NCBI RefSeq assembly: GCF_016900655.1
Contig: NZ_JACJKH010000001.1
Coordinates: forward strand, 124,001-188,000
DNA length: 64,000 nt
From: Drancourtella massiliensis
GTDB lineage: Bacteria; Bacillota; Clostridia; Lachnospirales; Lachnospiraceae
Direction: 5' to 3'
Part shown: piece by piece, positions 1 to 9,205 of the stretch
Numbering within the stretch: the stretch's first letter is position 1
How the letters are laid out: each line of letters opens with the position of its first letter
Notes under the pieces: model-generated
What the model saw: only the letters and a program-made list of their open reading frames with translations
Databases searched by the model: none
What the model was told of the DNA's origin: nothing
Translations under genes and position numbers: made by a program

Positions 1-19
1 TATGAAATGGCAAATCGCC

Positions 20-48
20 TTGTAAGCATCCGGGGAATTTGGTATAAT
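20..48 (+). promoter_or_regulatory. Sigma-A type promoter of the Asp23 gene
   Basis: The -35 hexamer TTGTAA (20-25) and the -10 hexamer TATAAT (43-48) are separated by 17 bp. The expected start near 55 leaves a leader of about 60 nt before the ribosome site GAGGAGG (102-108). Confidence 0.75.
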
Positions 49-116
49 GAACACAGTAATTGTGTATTCTATACACAGGAAATGTGCATTAAGACCGAGA
101 TGAGGAGGTTTCAGAT

Positions 117-497
117 ATGGGGAAAGAAGAAAGAAATACCTATACGATCCAGGAAGAGGAGATCGGACAGGTACAGATTGCTGATGAGGTGGTAGCGATT
201 ATTGCAGGCCTTGCGGCAATGGAAGTGGACGGCGTATCTTCCATGGCTGGCACATCCACGAGAGATCTCATCAGTAAACTGGGAAAGAAGAATCTCTCAA
301 AGGGAGTCAAGGTAGATGTTCTGGACGGCGTAGTGACAGTATCCTTATCACTGAATTTACGGTTTGGAAAGAATATTATGGAAGTATCTTCCAAGGTACA
401 GGAAAAAGTCAAGACAGCAATTGAAAATATGACAGGACTGACTGTCGCTGATGTCAATATCCGTGTTGTAGGCGTTGATGATGACACAGAAGCATAA
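117..497 (+). CDS. Asp23/Gls24 family envelope stress protein
   Basis: A 126-residue cytoplasmic protein of the Asp23/Gls24 (DUF322) family, whose members are linked to cell-envelope stress in Firmicutes. The family pattern is visible: an N-terminal strand leading to IADEVVAIIAGLAAMEVDGV, then alternating strands and a helix ending with the typical VADVNIRVVGV. There is no signal peptide or membrane segment. The start ATG sits 8 nt after GAGGAGG. In Lachnospiraceae a member of this family commonly precedes nusB, as here. A hairpin before nusB may terminate this transcript. The family call is firm; the precise role is unknown. Confidence 0.9.
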   Translation: MGKEERNTYTIQEEEIGQVQIADEVVAIIAGLAAMEVDGVSSMAGTSTRDLISKLGKKNLSKGVKVDVLDGVVTVSLSLNLRFGKNIMEVSSKVQEKVKTAIENMTGLTVADVNIRVVGVDDDTEA

Positions 498-554
498 AAC
501 CCGCACATTGTAAAGAATAAATATACGAGAAAATGCATTTTTATGCACAATAGA

Positions 555-583
555 TTGCCGCATAGCGGAAAGTACGGTATAAT
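555..583 (+). promoter_or_regulatory. Promoter of the nusB operon
   Basis: TTGCCG (555-560), 17 bp, then TATAAT (578-583). The predicted transcription start (about 590) falls inside the 5' arm of the terminator-like hairpin at 586-612, so transcripts from this promoter should lack the full hairpin. Confidence 0.75.
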
Positions 584-585
584 GA

Positions 586-612
586 GGGGTGTCGGGATGA
601 TGCCCCTTTTTT
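586..612 (+). terminator. Probable intrinsic terminator of the Asp23 gene
   Basis: Arm GGGGTGTC (586-593), loop GGGAT, arm GATGCCCC (599-606), then six T (607-612). The stem has 8 pairs including two G-U wobbles. It lies directly on the start region of the nusB promoter, so only RNA read through from upstream can form the whole stem. Confidence 0.6.
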
Positions 613-681
613 ATTCCACAGAAAAGTTCTGCCGGTAAAAGGCAGGAAAGCCATGCGGGAAGAGCAGAGAAAGGAAGTAAT

Positions 682-1089
682 ATGGGAAGATCAGAAATCA
701 GAGAACACATTTTCAGAATTTTATTTGGAAAGGAATTCCACACACCGGAAGAGCTTCCGGAGCAGGCGGATCTCTATATGGACCTTCTGAAGACGGAACG
801 GGAAGTAAGAGAAGAGGATGAGGCGTATATTGAGGAAAAAAGCAGGAAAATTGAAGCGCTGATCCCGGAGATTGACGTGCTGATCAATGAACATACGACC
901 GGATGGAAGACCGGAAGAATGAATAAAGTGGACCTGACAATTTTGCGGCTTGCAGTCTACGAGATCAAATGGGACGATGACATCCCGGTCAAGGTGGCGA
1001 TCAATGAAGCGGTAGAACTTGCGAAGCGGTACAGCAGTGACGAGGGTCCGGCTTTTATCAACGGAGTTCTCGCAAAGCTGGCAGATTAA
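682..1089 (+). CDS. nusB: Transcription antitermination factor NusB
   Basis: A 135-residue all-helical RNA-binding protein that, with NusE (S10), binds boxA RNA during rRNA antitermination. The N-terminal REHIFRILFGKEF and the C-terminal pattern ending with INEAVELAKRYSSDEGPAFINGVL are characteristic of NusB, and the length is normal. It is the first gene of a tight run (xseA begins 3 nt after its stop). Its ribosome site is a weak GGAAG just upstream of ATG 682. It has its own promoter at 555-583. Confidence 0.95.
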   Translation: MGRSEIREHIFRILFGKEFHTPEELPEQADLYMDLLKTEREVREEDEAYIEEKSRKIEALIPEIDVLINEHTTGWKTGRMNKVDLTILRLAVYEIKWDDDIPVKVAINEAVELAKRYSSDEGPAFINGVLAKLAD

Positions 1090-1092
1090 CAG

Positions 1093-2319
1093 ATGATGAA
1101 AAATATATATACCGTCAGTCAGGTTAATCAATACATCAAAAATATGTTTACCCAGGACTTTATGCTGAGCCGCATCTATGTCCGGGGCGAAGTGTCAAAT
1201 TGTAAATACCATCCGAAAGGACACATTTATTTTTCTCTGAAAGATGAGTCAGGATCGATTTCCTGCATTCTGTTTGCGGGAAACCGGAAAGGACTGCCGT
1301 TTCGGATGCAGGACGGGCAGCAGGTTGCTGTGTTTGGCTCCATTTCTGTGTATGAGCGGGACGGGACCTATCAGTTGTATGCCAGGGAGATTGTCCTTGA
1401 CGGTGCAGGGATTCTGGCGCAGAGATTTCAGGAGCTCAAAGAAGAGCTGGAAGAGATGGGCATGTTTGCACCGGAATATAAGCAGCCGATTCCGGCTTTT
1501 GCGAAAAAGATTGGCATTGTGACCGCGCCGTCCGGAGCAGCCGTCCGGGATATCATTCACATCGCAAAACGGAGGAATCCATACATAGAACTGATTCTCT
1601 CCCCGGCACTTGTTCAGGGAGCGGAGGCAGCGCCAAGTATTGTAAAGGCGCTTGAACGGATTCAGAAAGAGGATGTGGATGTTATTATCGTCGGAAGAGG
1701 CGGCGGATCCATGGAGGATCTGTGGGCATTTAACGAGGAAGAAGTGGCAAGAGCCATTTTTGACTGTCCGATTCCGGTGATTTCCGCGGTCGGACATGAG
1801 ACAGATACGACGATTGCGGACTATGTGGCGGATTTACGCGCGCCTACGCCGTCGGCGGCCGCCGAACTGGCAGTATATGACTGCCGGGCGGTGAAAGACG
1901 AAATGGAAACGAGACGCCAGAGACTGAAGCGGGAAATCAACAGACAGACAGCCATCCGGAAGATGCGTCTTTCCCAGGAATACGAAGTGTTCCGGAGACT
2001 GCATCCGGGCACCCGGATTGCGGAAAAAAGGAAGCGTCTTGCGGATCTCGAAATGAGGATCAGAGAAGGAATGGATATAAAAATCCAGAGGCAGCGCCAG
2101 CGTCTTGCAGTGCAGATCGAGACTTTTTCCGGTCTGTCTCCAGTGAGCCGGCTCAATCAGGGCTATGCGTTTGTGCAGGATGAAACACGCCATGCGGTAA
2201 GGACGACCGGTCAGGTTCGGCAGGGAGACCGGCTGACTTTGTATGTGACAGACGGAACGATTCATACGATCGTGGAAAGGATAAAGAAGAACGACGATGG
2301 AGATCAACGAAATCTTTGA
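1093..2319 (+). CDS. xseA: Exodeoxyribonuclease VII large subunit
   Basis: A 408-residue catalytic subunit of exonuclease VII, which degrades single-stranded DNA from both ends into oligonucleotides. The N-terminal OB-fold (about residues 5-100) is followed by the catalytic domain with GRGGGSMEDLW (201-211) and GHETD (234-238), then a coiled, basic helical stretch (about 270-350). The length is slightly short of the E. coli protein but normal for Clostridia. Two tandem ATGs (1093, 1096) are possible; I use the first. It overlaps xseB by 23 nt, implying translational coupling of the two subunits. Confidence 0.95.
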   Translation: MMKNIYTVSQVNQYIKNMFTQDFMLSRIYVRGEVSNCKYHPKGHIYFSLKDESGSISCILFAGNRKGLPFRMQDGQQVAVFGSISVYERDGTYQLYAREIVLDGAGILAQRFQELKEELEEMGMFAPEYKQPIPAFAKKIGIVTAPSGAAVRDIIHIAKRRNPYIELILSPALVQGAEAAPSIVKALERIQKEDVDVIIVGRGGGSMEDLWAFNEEEVARAIFDCPIPVISAVGHETDTTIADYVADLRAPTPSAAAELAVYDCRAVKDEMETRRQRLKREINRQTAIRKMRLSQEYEVFRRLHPGTRIAEKRKRLADLEMRIREGMDIKIQRQRQRLAVQIETFSGLSPVSRLNQGYAFVQDETRHAVRTTGQVRQGDRLTLYVTDGTIHTIVERIKKNDDGDQRNL

Positions 2320-2494
2320 AAAACTGGATGAGATCCAGGAGAAGATGCAGTCGGAGGAAATCTCTCTGGAAGATTCCTTCCGGTATTATGCGGAAGCGAT
2401 GGAGCTTTTAAAACAGTGCGATGAGCAGATCGGCACCGTGGAGAAACAGGTGCAGATGCTGGACGAGAATGGAGAAAAGCATGAGTTTGAATAG
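2297..2494 (+). CDS. xseB: Exodeoxyribonuclease VII small subunit
   Basis: A 65-residue helical protein that binds along the coiled coil of XseA. The pattern with FEKLDEIQEKMQSEEISLEDS and a second helix ending in LLKQCDEQI is typical. The start lies inside the end of xseA and the stop overlaps the start of ispA, so three genes are translationally linked. The length is normal for the family. Confidence 0.92.
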   Translation: MEINEIFEKLDEIQEKMQSEEISLEDSFRYYAEAMELLKQCDEQIGTVEKQVQMLDENGEKHEFE

Positions 2495-3380
2495 TTGGGA
2501 AAAAGAAAGAGAAAATAAAGTAAAAGAGCTGGAAGAGATCATCGTCTCCTATCTTCCGAAACAGGAAGGGTTTCAGAAGGTAATCATGGAGGCTATGGAA
2601 TACAGTCTGATGGCAGGTGGAAAGCGGCTTCGTCCAATGCTGATGATGGAGACCTACCGGATGTTCGGAGGTACTTCCGACATCATCCGGCCGTTTCTTG
2701 CGGCCCAGGAGATGATTCACACCTACTCTTTGGTGCACGATGATCTCCCGGCGATGGACAATGACGAATATCGAAGAGGGCGGAAGACTACTCACATCGT
2801 CTATGGAGAGGATATGGGAATTCTGGCCGGAGATGCCCTGTTAAATTATGCCTTTGAGACAGCTTCAAAAGCTTTTGATATGAAGCCGGAGGCGTCCCGG
2901 ATGATCGGGAAGGCACTGCAGGTGCTTGCAGGGAAAGCGGGAATCTACGGCATGATCGGAGGCCAGGTTGTGGATGTTGCTTCCACGGGAAGCCGGATCG
3001 GGAAAGATAAACTGGACTTTATCTATGAGCTGAAAACAGGTGCCCTGATCGAGAGCTCCATGATGATCGGAGCGATTCTTGCCGGAGCGTCCGAAGCGGA
3101 AATCCGGACGATGGAACGTATTGCGTCCAATGTGGGGATTGCGTTTCAGATTCAGGATGATATCCTGGATGTGACAAGCACGACGGATGAGCTTGGGAAA
3201 CCGGTCCACAGTGACGAAAAGAACGAAAAGACAACCTATGTGACGCTGCGCGGACTTGAGAAAGCAAAAGAAGATGTGGAGCGGATTTCCCAAGAGGCGC
3301 TGACGCTTCTTTCAGGACTATCTGTGGAGAATCCATATCTGACATGGCTGATAAAGGAATTGATACATAGAAAGAAATAG
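2481..3380 (+). CDS. ispA: Polyprenyl (farnesyl) diphosphate synthase
   Basis: A 299-residue trans-prenyltransferase that condenses isopentenyl diphosphate with allylic diphosphates (GPP/FPP synthesis). Both Asp-rich motifs are present: DDLPAMDND (87-95) and DDILD (226-230), with GGKRLRP near residue 46. I chose ATG 2481, which overlaps the xseB stop and follows GGAGAAA. An in-frame ATG at 2421 would add 20 residues with no family resemblance. Followed by dxs, it groups isoprenoid precursor and chain synthesis in one operon. Confidence 0.93.
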   Translation: MSLNSWEKERENKVKELEEIIVSYLPKQEGFQKVIMEAMEYSLMAGGKRLRPMLMMETYRMFGGTSDIIRPFLAAQEMIHTYSLVHDDLPAMDNDEYRRGRKTTHIVYGEDMGILAGDALLNYAFETASKAFDMKPEASRMIGKALQVLAGKAGIYGMIGGQVVDVASTGSRIGKDKLDFIYELKTGALIESSMMIGAILAGASEAEIRTMERIASNVGIAFQIQDDILDVTSTTDELGKPVHSDEKNEKTTYVTLRGLEKAKEDVERISQEALTLLSGLSVENPYLTWLIKELIHRKK

Positions 3381-3392
3381 TGAGGGATTTCT

Positions 3393-5294
3393 ATGGTACT
3401 TGAGAGGATACAAAAAGAAAATGATATTCAGAACATAGCAAAAGACGAACTGCCGGTTCTCGCGCAGGAGATCCGGGAATTTCTTGTGGAGAAAATCAGC
3501 CGTACCGGCGGACATCTTGCGTCCAACCTTGGTGTGGTGGAACTGACAATCGCGATGCATCTGTGTTTCCATCTCCCGGAGGATAAGATGATCTGGGATG
3601 TGGGACACCAGTCCTACACGCACAAGATTCTGACAGGACGCCAGGAAGGTTTTGACGAGCTGAGAAAATACGGCGGAATGAGCGGATTCCCGAAACGGAA
3701 TGAAAGTAAGTGTGACGCATTTAATACAGGACACAGTTCCACATCGATTTCCGCAGGACTCGGCTATGTGGAGGCACGGGATATCCGTGGAGAGGACTAT
3801 TATGTGATCTCCGTCATCGGGGACGGTGCCCTGACAGGCGGAATGGCATTCGAGGCACTGAACAATGCTTCGAATCTGAAGACAAATTTTATCATTGTGC
3901 TCAACGATAATCAGATGTCGATCTCTCAGAACGTGGGCGGGATGTCCTGGTATCTGGATGAAATCCGGACGGCGGATGCCTATACGAACCTGAAGAAAAG
4001 TCTCGAAAAGGCGATTCGCAAAATTCCGTCAGGCGGCGATCAGATCATGAATCATCTGAGAAAGACAAAGAGCAGTATCAAGCAGCTGTTTGTCCCGGGA
4101 ATGTTTTTTGAAGATATGGGGATCACCTATCTGGGACCGGTGGACGGGCACAATATCAAAGAACTTGTCCGTGCCTTTCATGAGGCGAAGAAGGTCCAGG
4201 GACCGGTGCTGTTACATGTTCTGACGAAAAAGGGAAAAGGATATCTTCCTGCTGAGGAGGAGCCGTCCCGGTTCCACGGTACGGAGCCCTTTGATATCCG
4301 CACAGGAAAACCTTTAAAAAAGAAAGAGAAAGACACCTATACTGATGTGTTTGCAAAAGTCATGTATGAGATGGGTGCAAAGGAGCCATCTCTTGTGGCC
4401 CTCACGGCTGCAATGGAAGACGGAACCGGCCTTGCCCCGTTCCACCGGAAATACAAGGAACGGTTTTTTGACGTGGGAATCGCAGAAGGACATGCAGTGA
4501 CCTTTGCAGCAGGGCTTGCCGCAGGTGGACTCAAACCGGTGTTTGCGGTGTACTCTTCTTTCCTGCAAAGGGGCTTTGACCAGATCATTCACGATGTGGC
4601 CCTTCAGAATCTTCCGGTTGTGTTTGCCGTGGACAGAGGCGGACTGGTCGGAAGTGACGGCGAGACTCATCAGGGGATTTTTGATTTGTCCTATCTGTCC
4701 ATGATTCCGAACATGACAGTGATGTCCCCGAAGAATAAATGGGAGTTTGCGGATATGATCAGGTTTGCTATCGGATTTACCAAAGGACCGGTTGCCATCC
4801 GCTATCCAAGAGGAACGGCATATGACGGATACCGGGAGTTCCGGCCGGCGATAGAATATGGAAAATCAGAAGCAGTCTTTGAGGAGGAGGACATTGCCCT
4901 GATCAGTGTCGGTCATATGTTTGAAACGGCTGCAAAAGTCCGGGAAAAGCTAAAAGAGGCGGGTCTCAATGCAAGCCTGATCAATGCCAGATTTGTAAAG
5001 CCTCTGGATGAAGAGCGGATTGCAAAGCTGGCGGAAGATCACAGACTTCTGGTAACAATTGAAGAAAATGTAGAAAGCGGCGGTTTTGGAGAACGGGTGC
5101 TGGAGTTTGCCAATCGAATGGCTCTGGATGTCCGGATCTTAAACATCACTCTTCCGGATGATTATATTGAACACGGCAGTGTGGATATGCTGAGAAAAGA
5201 GGTCATGCTGGACGAAGAATCGATTCTGAAAAAGGTTCTGACCGTCTATGCGGGTATGCAGCATGAGATAGCAATGAAAAAAGGAGACCAGTAA
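3393..5294 (+). CDS. dxs: 1-deoxy-D-xylulose-5-phosphate synthase
   Basis: A 633-residue thiamine-diphosphate enzyme joining pyruvate and glyceraldehyde-3-phosphate, the first step of the MEP isoprenoid route. The thiamine-diphosphate motif begins at GDGALTGG (143-150) and ends with the Asn of NDNQMSIS near 172. A transketolase-like middle domain (DRGGLVGSDGETHQG) and a C-terminal domain follow. The length is typical. The start ATG 3393 has GAGGG upstream. It lies 12 nt after ispA and 3 nt before tlyA, in one operon. Confidence 0.96.
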   Translation: MVLERIQKENDIQNIAKDELPVLAQEIREFLVEKISRTGGHLASNLGVVELTIAMHLCFHLPEDKMIWDVGHQSYTHKILTGRQEGFDELRKYGGMSGFPKRNESKCDAFNTGHSSTSISAGLGYVEARDIRGEDYYVISVIGDGALTGGMAFEALNNASNLKTNFIIVLNDNQMSISQNVGGMSWYLDEIRTADAYTNLKKSLEKAIRKIPSGGDQIMNHLRKTKSSIKQLFVPGMFFEDMGITYLGPVDGHNIKELVRAFHEAKKVQGPVLLHVLTKKGKGYLPAEEEPSRFHGTEPFDIRTGKPLKKKEKDTYTDVFAKVMYEMGAKEPSLVALTAAMEDGTGLAPFHRKYKERFFDVGIAEGHAVTFAAGLAAGGLKPVFAVYSSFLQRGFDQIIHDVALQNLPVVFAVDRGGLVGSDGETHQGIFDLSYLSMIPNMTVMSPKNKWEFADMIRFAIGFTKGPVAIRYPRGTAYDGYREFRPAIEYGKSEAVFEEEDIALISVGHMFETAAKVREKLKEAGLNASLINARFVKPLDEERIAKLAEDHRLLVTIEENVESGGFGERVLEFANRMALDVRILNITLPDDYIEHGSVDMLRKEVMLDEESILKKVLTVYAGMQHEIAMKKGDQ

Positions 5295-5297
5295 AAA

Positions 5298-6110
5298 ATG
5301 AAAGAACGTCTGGACGTATTACTTGTAAAACGAAATCTGGCTGAATCCAGAGAAAAGGCAAAAGCAGTCATCATGTCCGGCAATGTTTTTGTGGACGGAC
5401 AAAGGGAGGACAAGGCCGGGACAACGTTTCCGGAGGATGTCGCCATTGAGGTGCGGGGCCATGCGCTTCCCTATGTCAGCAGAGGCGGACTGAAACTGGA
5501 AAAAGCCATGAAAGAATTTGACGTGGAGCTGCAGGATAAAGTATGCACGGACGTGGGATCCTCCACCGGAGGGTTTACAGACTGTATGCTTCAGAACGGG
5601 GCAAAAAAAGTATTTGCCATTGATGTGGGGAGAGGACAGCTTGCCTGGAAACTGAGGCAGGACGAGCGGGTGGTATGCATGGAAAAGACCAATATCCGCT
5701 ATGTGACGCCGGAGGATCTGGGAGAGCCGATTGACTTTTCTTCCATCGATGTATCCTTTATTTCCCTGACCAAGGTTCTTCTTCCGATTTATCAGTATCT
5801 GACGAAGGACGGAGAGATTGTGGCGCTGATCAAGCCGCAGTTTGAGGCCGGCAGGGAAAAAGTCGGCAAGAAAGGGGTCGTGCGGGAAAGAAGCACACAT
5901 GAAGAAGTGATCCGGATGGTGACGGACTATGCAGCTTCCATCGGATTTACGGTGAAGGATCTGACCTTCTCCCCGATCAAAGGACCGGAGGGAAATATCG
6001 AATATCTGGTCCACTTAAAGAAAACAAATGGGGAGGAGGATCGGGATGTGCCGTCAGATGAGGCGATCAAACGTGTCGTGACAGAGGCCTTTGAGACACT
6101 GGCAAAATAG
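5298..6110 (+). CDS. tlyA: TlyA family rRNA 2'-O-methyltransferase
   Basis: A 270-residue protein with an N-terminal S4 RNA-binding domain (about 1-60, starting ERLDVLLVKRNLAESREKAK) and an FtsJ-like methyltransferase domain. The SAM-binding loop is DVGSSTGGFTD (85-95) and IDVGRGQLAWKL follows. Family members methylate 16S/23S rRNA and are often mis-annotated as hemolysins. The start lies 3 nt after the dxs stop with GGAG just upstream. Conserved position before nadK supports the call. Confidence 0.92.
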   Translation: MKERLDVLLVKRNLAESREKAKAVIMSGNVFVDGQREDKAGTTFPEDVAIEVRGHALPYVSRGGLKLEKAMKEFDVELQDKVCTDVGSSTGGFTDCMLQNGAKKVFAIDVGRGQLAWKLRQDERVVCMEKTNIRYVTPEDLGEPIDFSSIDVSFISLTKVLLPIYQYLTKDGEIVALIKPQFEAGREKVGKKGVVRERSTHEEVIRMVTDYAASIGFTVKDLTFSPIKGPEGNIEYLVHLKKTNGEEDRDVPSDEAIKRVVTEAFETLAK

Positions 6111-6114
6111 AAAG

Positions 6115-6924
6115 ATGAAACAGATTTACATTATCACAAACAGTGGAAAAGACGAACATCATAGAGTGACAAAGCAGGCGGTGTCTTATCTGGAAAGTCA
6201 TGGTGTGCGCTGCATTCTGAACCGGGAAGAGGCGGAACAGGAAACAATCGACTGCGCCCTTGTCATCGGAGGTGACGGGACATTGATTCTTGCGGCCAGA
6301 GAGCTCCTGGGACGGGATGTTCCGATTCTCGGAGTGAATATGGGAACACTTGGATATCTGACAGAAGCGGAGGTGCAGAATCTGATTCCGGCACTGGACC
6401 GGCTGCTGGCGGGAGAATATTCTGTGGAAAACAGGATGATGCTTTCGGGAACGCTTAAAGATCTGAGGACAGATACGGCACTCAACGATATAGTTGTAAC
6501 AAGAAGTGAATCGCTTCATATTGTCAGGCTGAATCTATATGTGAACGGAGAGTATCTGACTTCCTATCAGGCGGATGGCCTGATTATCTCTACGCCGACC
6601 GGATCTACTGCCTACAATCTGTCGGCAGGCGGTCCGATTGTGGAGCCGACGGCATCGCTGATTTTGATTACGCCGATTTGTTCACACTCCCTGAATAACA
6701 GCAGCATTGTCGTATCGGATGCTGATCTGATTGAAGTGGAGATCGGATCCAGAAGAAACAAAGAAGAGGAAGAAGCGGTCGTGACCTTTGATGGAACCGA
6801 CATTATGAGGCTGAAAACAGGAGAACGGGTGCGTATCCGAAAAGCCAAAGAAGTGACGAAACTGATCCGGTTAAGCAGGATCAGTTTCCTGGAGACACTG
6901 CGGGAAAAAATGAAAGGAAATTAG
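6115..6924 (+). CDS. nadK: NAD kinase
   Basis: A 269-residue NAD kinase producing NADP from NAD and ATP. GGDGT (52-56) and the later ISTPTGSTAYNLSAGGP segment are the diagnostic motifs. I chose ATG 6115 (MKQIYIIT), 4 nt after the tlyA stop; an upstream ATG at 6091 would lie inside tlyA and adds eight unrelated residues. The ribosome site is poor, so translation is probably coupled to tlyA. Confidence 0.94.
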   Translation: MKQIYIITNSGKDEHHRVTKQAVSYLESHGVRCILNREEAEQETIDCALVIGGDGTLILAARELLGRDVPILGVNMGTLGYLTEAEVQNLIPALDRLLAGEYSVENRMMLSGTLKDLRTDTALNDIVVTRSESLHIVRLNLYVNGEYLTSYQADGLIISTPTGSTAYNLSAGGPIVEPTASLILITPICSHSLNNSSIVVSDADLIEVEIGSRRNKEEEEAVVTFDGTDIMRLKTGERVRIRKAKEVTKLIRLSRISFLETLREKMKGN

Positions 6925-6928
6925 CCGA

Positions 6929-7378
6929 ATGAAAGTAAACAGACATGCAAAGATTGTGGAATTGATCCGGAAATATGATATCGAGACACAGGAAGAGCTG
7001 GCAGAGCGCTTAAATGAGGCGGGATTCAAGGTGACACAGGCAACCGTCTCCAGAGATATCAGGGATCTGAAACTGACGAAGGTGCCGTCAGAGAACGGGA
7101 GACAGAAATATGCCCTTCTCAGGCATGATGGAAAAGAAATGAGCGAGAAGTACATCCGTATTTTACGGGATGGCTTTGCGTCAATGGATATGGCAGAAAA
7201 TATTCTGGTTATCAAAACCGTGCCGGGAATGGCCATGGCTGTTGCGGCAGCCATTGACGCCATGCAGTGGCATGAGATTGCCGGATGTATTGCAGGGGAT
7301 GACACGATCATGTGTGCCATCCGAAGCAGGGAAGAAACAGTGGAAGTGATGGACCGGCTCAGAGGAATGGTCATGTAA
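6929..7378 (+). CDS. argR: Arginine repressor ArgR
   Basis: A 149-residue regulator of arginine metabolism. The N-terminal winged helix (RHAKIVELIRKYDIETQEEL... TQATVSRDIRDLKL, about 4-50) binds DNA. The C-terminal domain carries the arginine-binding/oligomerisation signature AGDDTIMCAIRS near residue 122. The length is normal. The start follows the nadK stop by 4 nt, in the conserved order nadK-argR-recN. I did not find ARG boxes I would defend. Confidence 0.95.
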   Translation: MKVNRHAKIVELIRKYDIETQEELAERLNEAGFKVTQATVSRDIRDLKLTKVPSENGRQKYALLRHDGKEMSEKYIRILRDGFASMDMAENILVIKTVPGMAMAVAAAIDAMQWHEIAGCIAGDDTIMCAIRSREETVEVMDRLRGMVM

Positions 7379-7416
7379 CTGCAGCCGGACGGATGTGCAT
7401 AGAAAATGGAGGAGAC

Positions 7417-9102
7417 ATGTTACAAAGTCTGCACGTAAAAAATCTGGCGCTGATCGAAGAGGCAGAAGTCGAATGGAAGGACGGGCTGAATATCCTGACC
7501 GGGGAGACCGGAGCGGGAAAGTCCCTTCTTCTTGGTTCAGTACATCTGGCTCTCGGAGGAAAATACAGCGCCTCCATGCTCCGGGAAGGGGCGGATTACG
7601 GACTGGTGGAAATGGTCTTTTATATCCGGGATCCGAGACAGAAAGAAAAGCTTGTAGCACTCGAAATTGAACCGGAGGACGGGATTGTGGTTCTGAGCAG
7701 AAAACTCATGGACGGAAGGAGTATCAGCAGGATCAACGGAGAGATGGTTCCCATCGGGCGGCTGAAAGCAGCAGCGGAGATCCTGATTGATATTCACGGA
7801 CAGCATGAGCACCAGTCCCTGCTGTACAAGAAAAAGCATCTGGAAATTCTGGATGCCTACGCAAAGGAAGAGGCAGACCCGGTAAAGAAAAAAGTCCGGG
7901 ATGCATACCGTGTATACCGGGAGGCGGTAAAGACGTTGGAAGAGGCGGACAAAGCAGAGACCGAGCGCAGGAAAGAGGCCGATTTTCTTTCCTTTGAGGC
8001 ATCGGAAATCCGGGAAGCATCCCTTGTAACCGGAGAGGATGAGGAACTGGAACAGCGCTATAAAAAGATGCTCAATGCAAAGAAAATCACAGACAGCATT
8101 CAGGAAGCCTACCAGTGCACAGGGGAACTCTCCGATGTATCGGCATCCAGTCTGTTAAGCAGAGCCATCCACGCCATGTCGGAAGCATCGGCGTATGATG
8201 AACATATTAAAGAGCTTTACGGAGAACTGCTGGAGATCGACAGCCTGTTGAATGATTTCAACCGGGAACTCTCCGACTGTCAGGAAGAATTCCGCTTCTC
8301 CGAAGAAGAGTTTTATGAGACCGAAAACCGGCTCAATACGATCAATCATCTCAAAACAAAATACGGAAAGACCATTGAGGACATTCTGGCATACGCGGAA
8401 GAGACCGAAAAAAAACTCGCTGTATTGGCAGACTATGACGCATATCTGGAACAGCTTAGAAAACAGAAAGAAGAGGCACGAGAAGAGCTTCAGATCTGGA
8501 CGGATCAGCTGACCCGGATCCGGAAATCCTATGCAAAAGGACTTTCCGAAGAAATCCGTCAGGGAATTCTCGACCTGAATTTCCTGAACGTTGAATTTGA
8601 GACAGAGATCCGGCCTCTTTCCGATTTCACCGAATACGGAAAAGACGAGGCGGAATTCATGATTTCCCTCAATCCGGGAGAAAAGAAAAAGCCCCTCGGC
8701 ATGGTAGCATCCGGAGGAGAACTCTCCAGAATCATGCTGGCCGTCAAATCTGTACTGGCTGACAAAGATGAAGTTGAGACACTGATCTTTGACGAAATCG
8801 ATACCGGAATCAGCGGCAGAACCGCACAGAAAGTATCCGAGAAAATGGCACTCCTCGGAAAACGCCATCAGGTTCTCTGCATCACCCACCTGGCCCAGAT
8901 CGCAGCCATGGCAGACGCACATTACCTGATCGAAAAACAGACCGATGATCAGAAAACAACAACCGGAATCCGGCTTCTGAATGAAGACGAAGAAATCCAG
9001 GAACTCGCAAGGATTCTGGGAGGAGCCGAAATCACGCATGCAGTTCTTGCAACAGCCCGGGAAATGAAAAAGCTTGCCGGAAACATGAAAAAAACAGAAT
9101 AG
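7417..9102 (+). CDS. recN: DNA repair protein RecN
   Basis: A 561-residue SMC-like ATPase acting early in double-strand break repair. It has Walker A GETGAGKS (29-36), a long central coiled coil (about 160-380), an ABC signature around SGGELSR, and Walker B LIFDE (456-460) with the D-loop after it. ATG 7417 follows GGAGGAG; the longer in-frame start at 7312 lies inside argR and is rejected. Composition changes within the gene: its 3' part is C-rich (43 G versus 51 C in 8881-9060), unlike its 5' part. This precedes the palindrome at 9126. Confidence 0.96.
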   Translation: MLQSLHVKNLALIEEAEVEWKDGLNILTGETGAGKSLLLGSVHLALGGKYSASMLREGADYGLVEMVFYIRDPRQKEKLVALEIEPEDGIVVLSRKLMDGRSISRINGEMVPIGRLKAAAEILIDIHGQHEHQSLLYKKKHLEILDAYAKEEADPVKKKVRDAYRVYREAVKTLEEADKAETERRKEADFLSFEASEIREASLVTGEDEELEQRYKKMLNAKKITDSIQEAYQCTGELSDVSASSLLSRAIHAMSEASAYDEHIKELYGELLEIDSLLNDFNRELSDCQEEFRFSEEEFYETENRLNTINHLKTKYGKTIEDILAYAEETEKKLAVLADYDAYLEQLRKQKEEAREELQIWTDQLTRIRKSYAKGLSEEIRQGILDLNFLNVEFETEIRPLSDFTEYGKDEAEFMISLNPGEKKKPLGMVASGGELSRIMLAVKSVLADKDEVETLIFDEIDTGISGRTAQKVSEKMALLGKRHQVLCITHLAQIAAMADAHYLIEKQTDDQKTTTGIRLLNEDEEIQELARILGGAEITHAVLATAREMKKLAGNMKKTE

Positions 9103-9125
9103 AATACATGGTTTTGAAAATACTA

Positions 9126-9165
9126 ATTGGGGACGTGTTCCGATGCAAAGGAACCCGTCCCCAAT
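9126..9165. repeat. REP-like palindrome, copy 1
   Basis: 16-bp arms (9126-9141 and 9150-9165) beginning ATTGGGGACG with one mismatch, and an 8-nt loop GATGCAAA. It lies 23 nt after the recN stop and 40 nt before spoIVB. It shares its core with four other copies at 28898, 30424, 31335 and 41084. It may also act as a 3' RNA hairpin for recN, but no T-run follows. Confidence 0.9.
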
Positions 9166-9205
9166 GATCATTTTCAGAATATTCAGTTTTTTAGGAGGCG
9201 GCGTT

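Noticed and set aside
5298-6110. Hemolysin
   Set aside because: The S4 plus FtsJ-type methyltransferase architecture indicates an rRNA methyltransferase; the hemolysin label is historical.
9143-9205. Upstream extension of SpoIVB from the ATG at 9143
   Set aside because: This ATG is in the loop of palindrome copy 1, has no ribosome site, and the extra residues match nothing; ATG 9206 has a strong AGGAGG.
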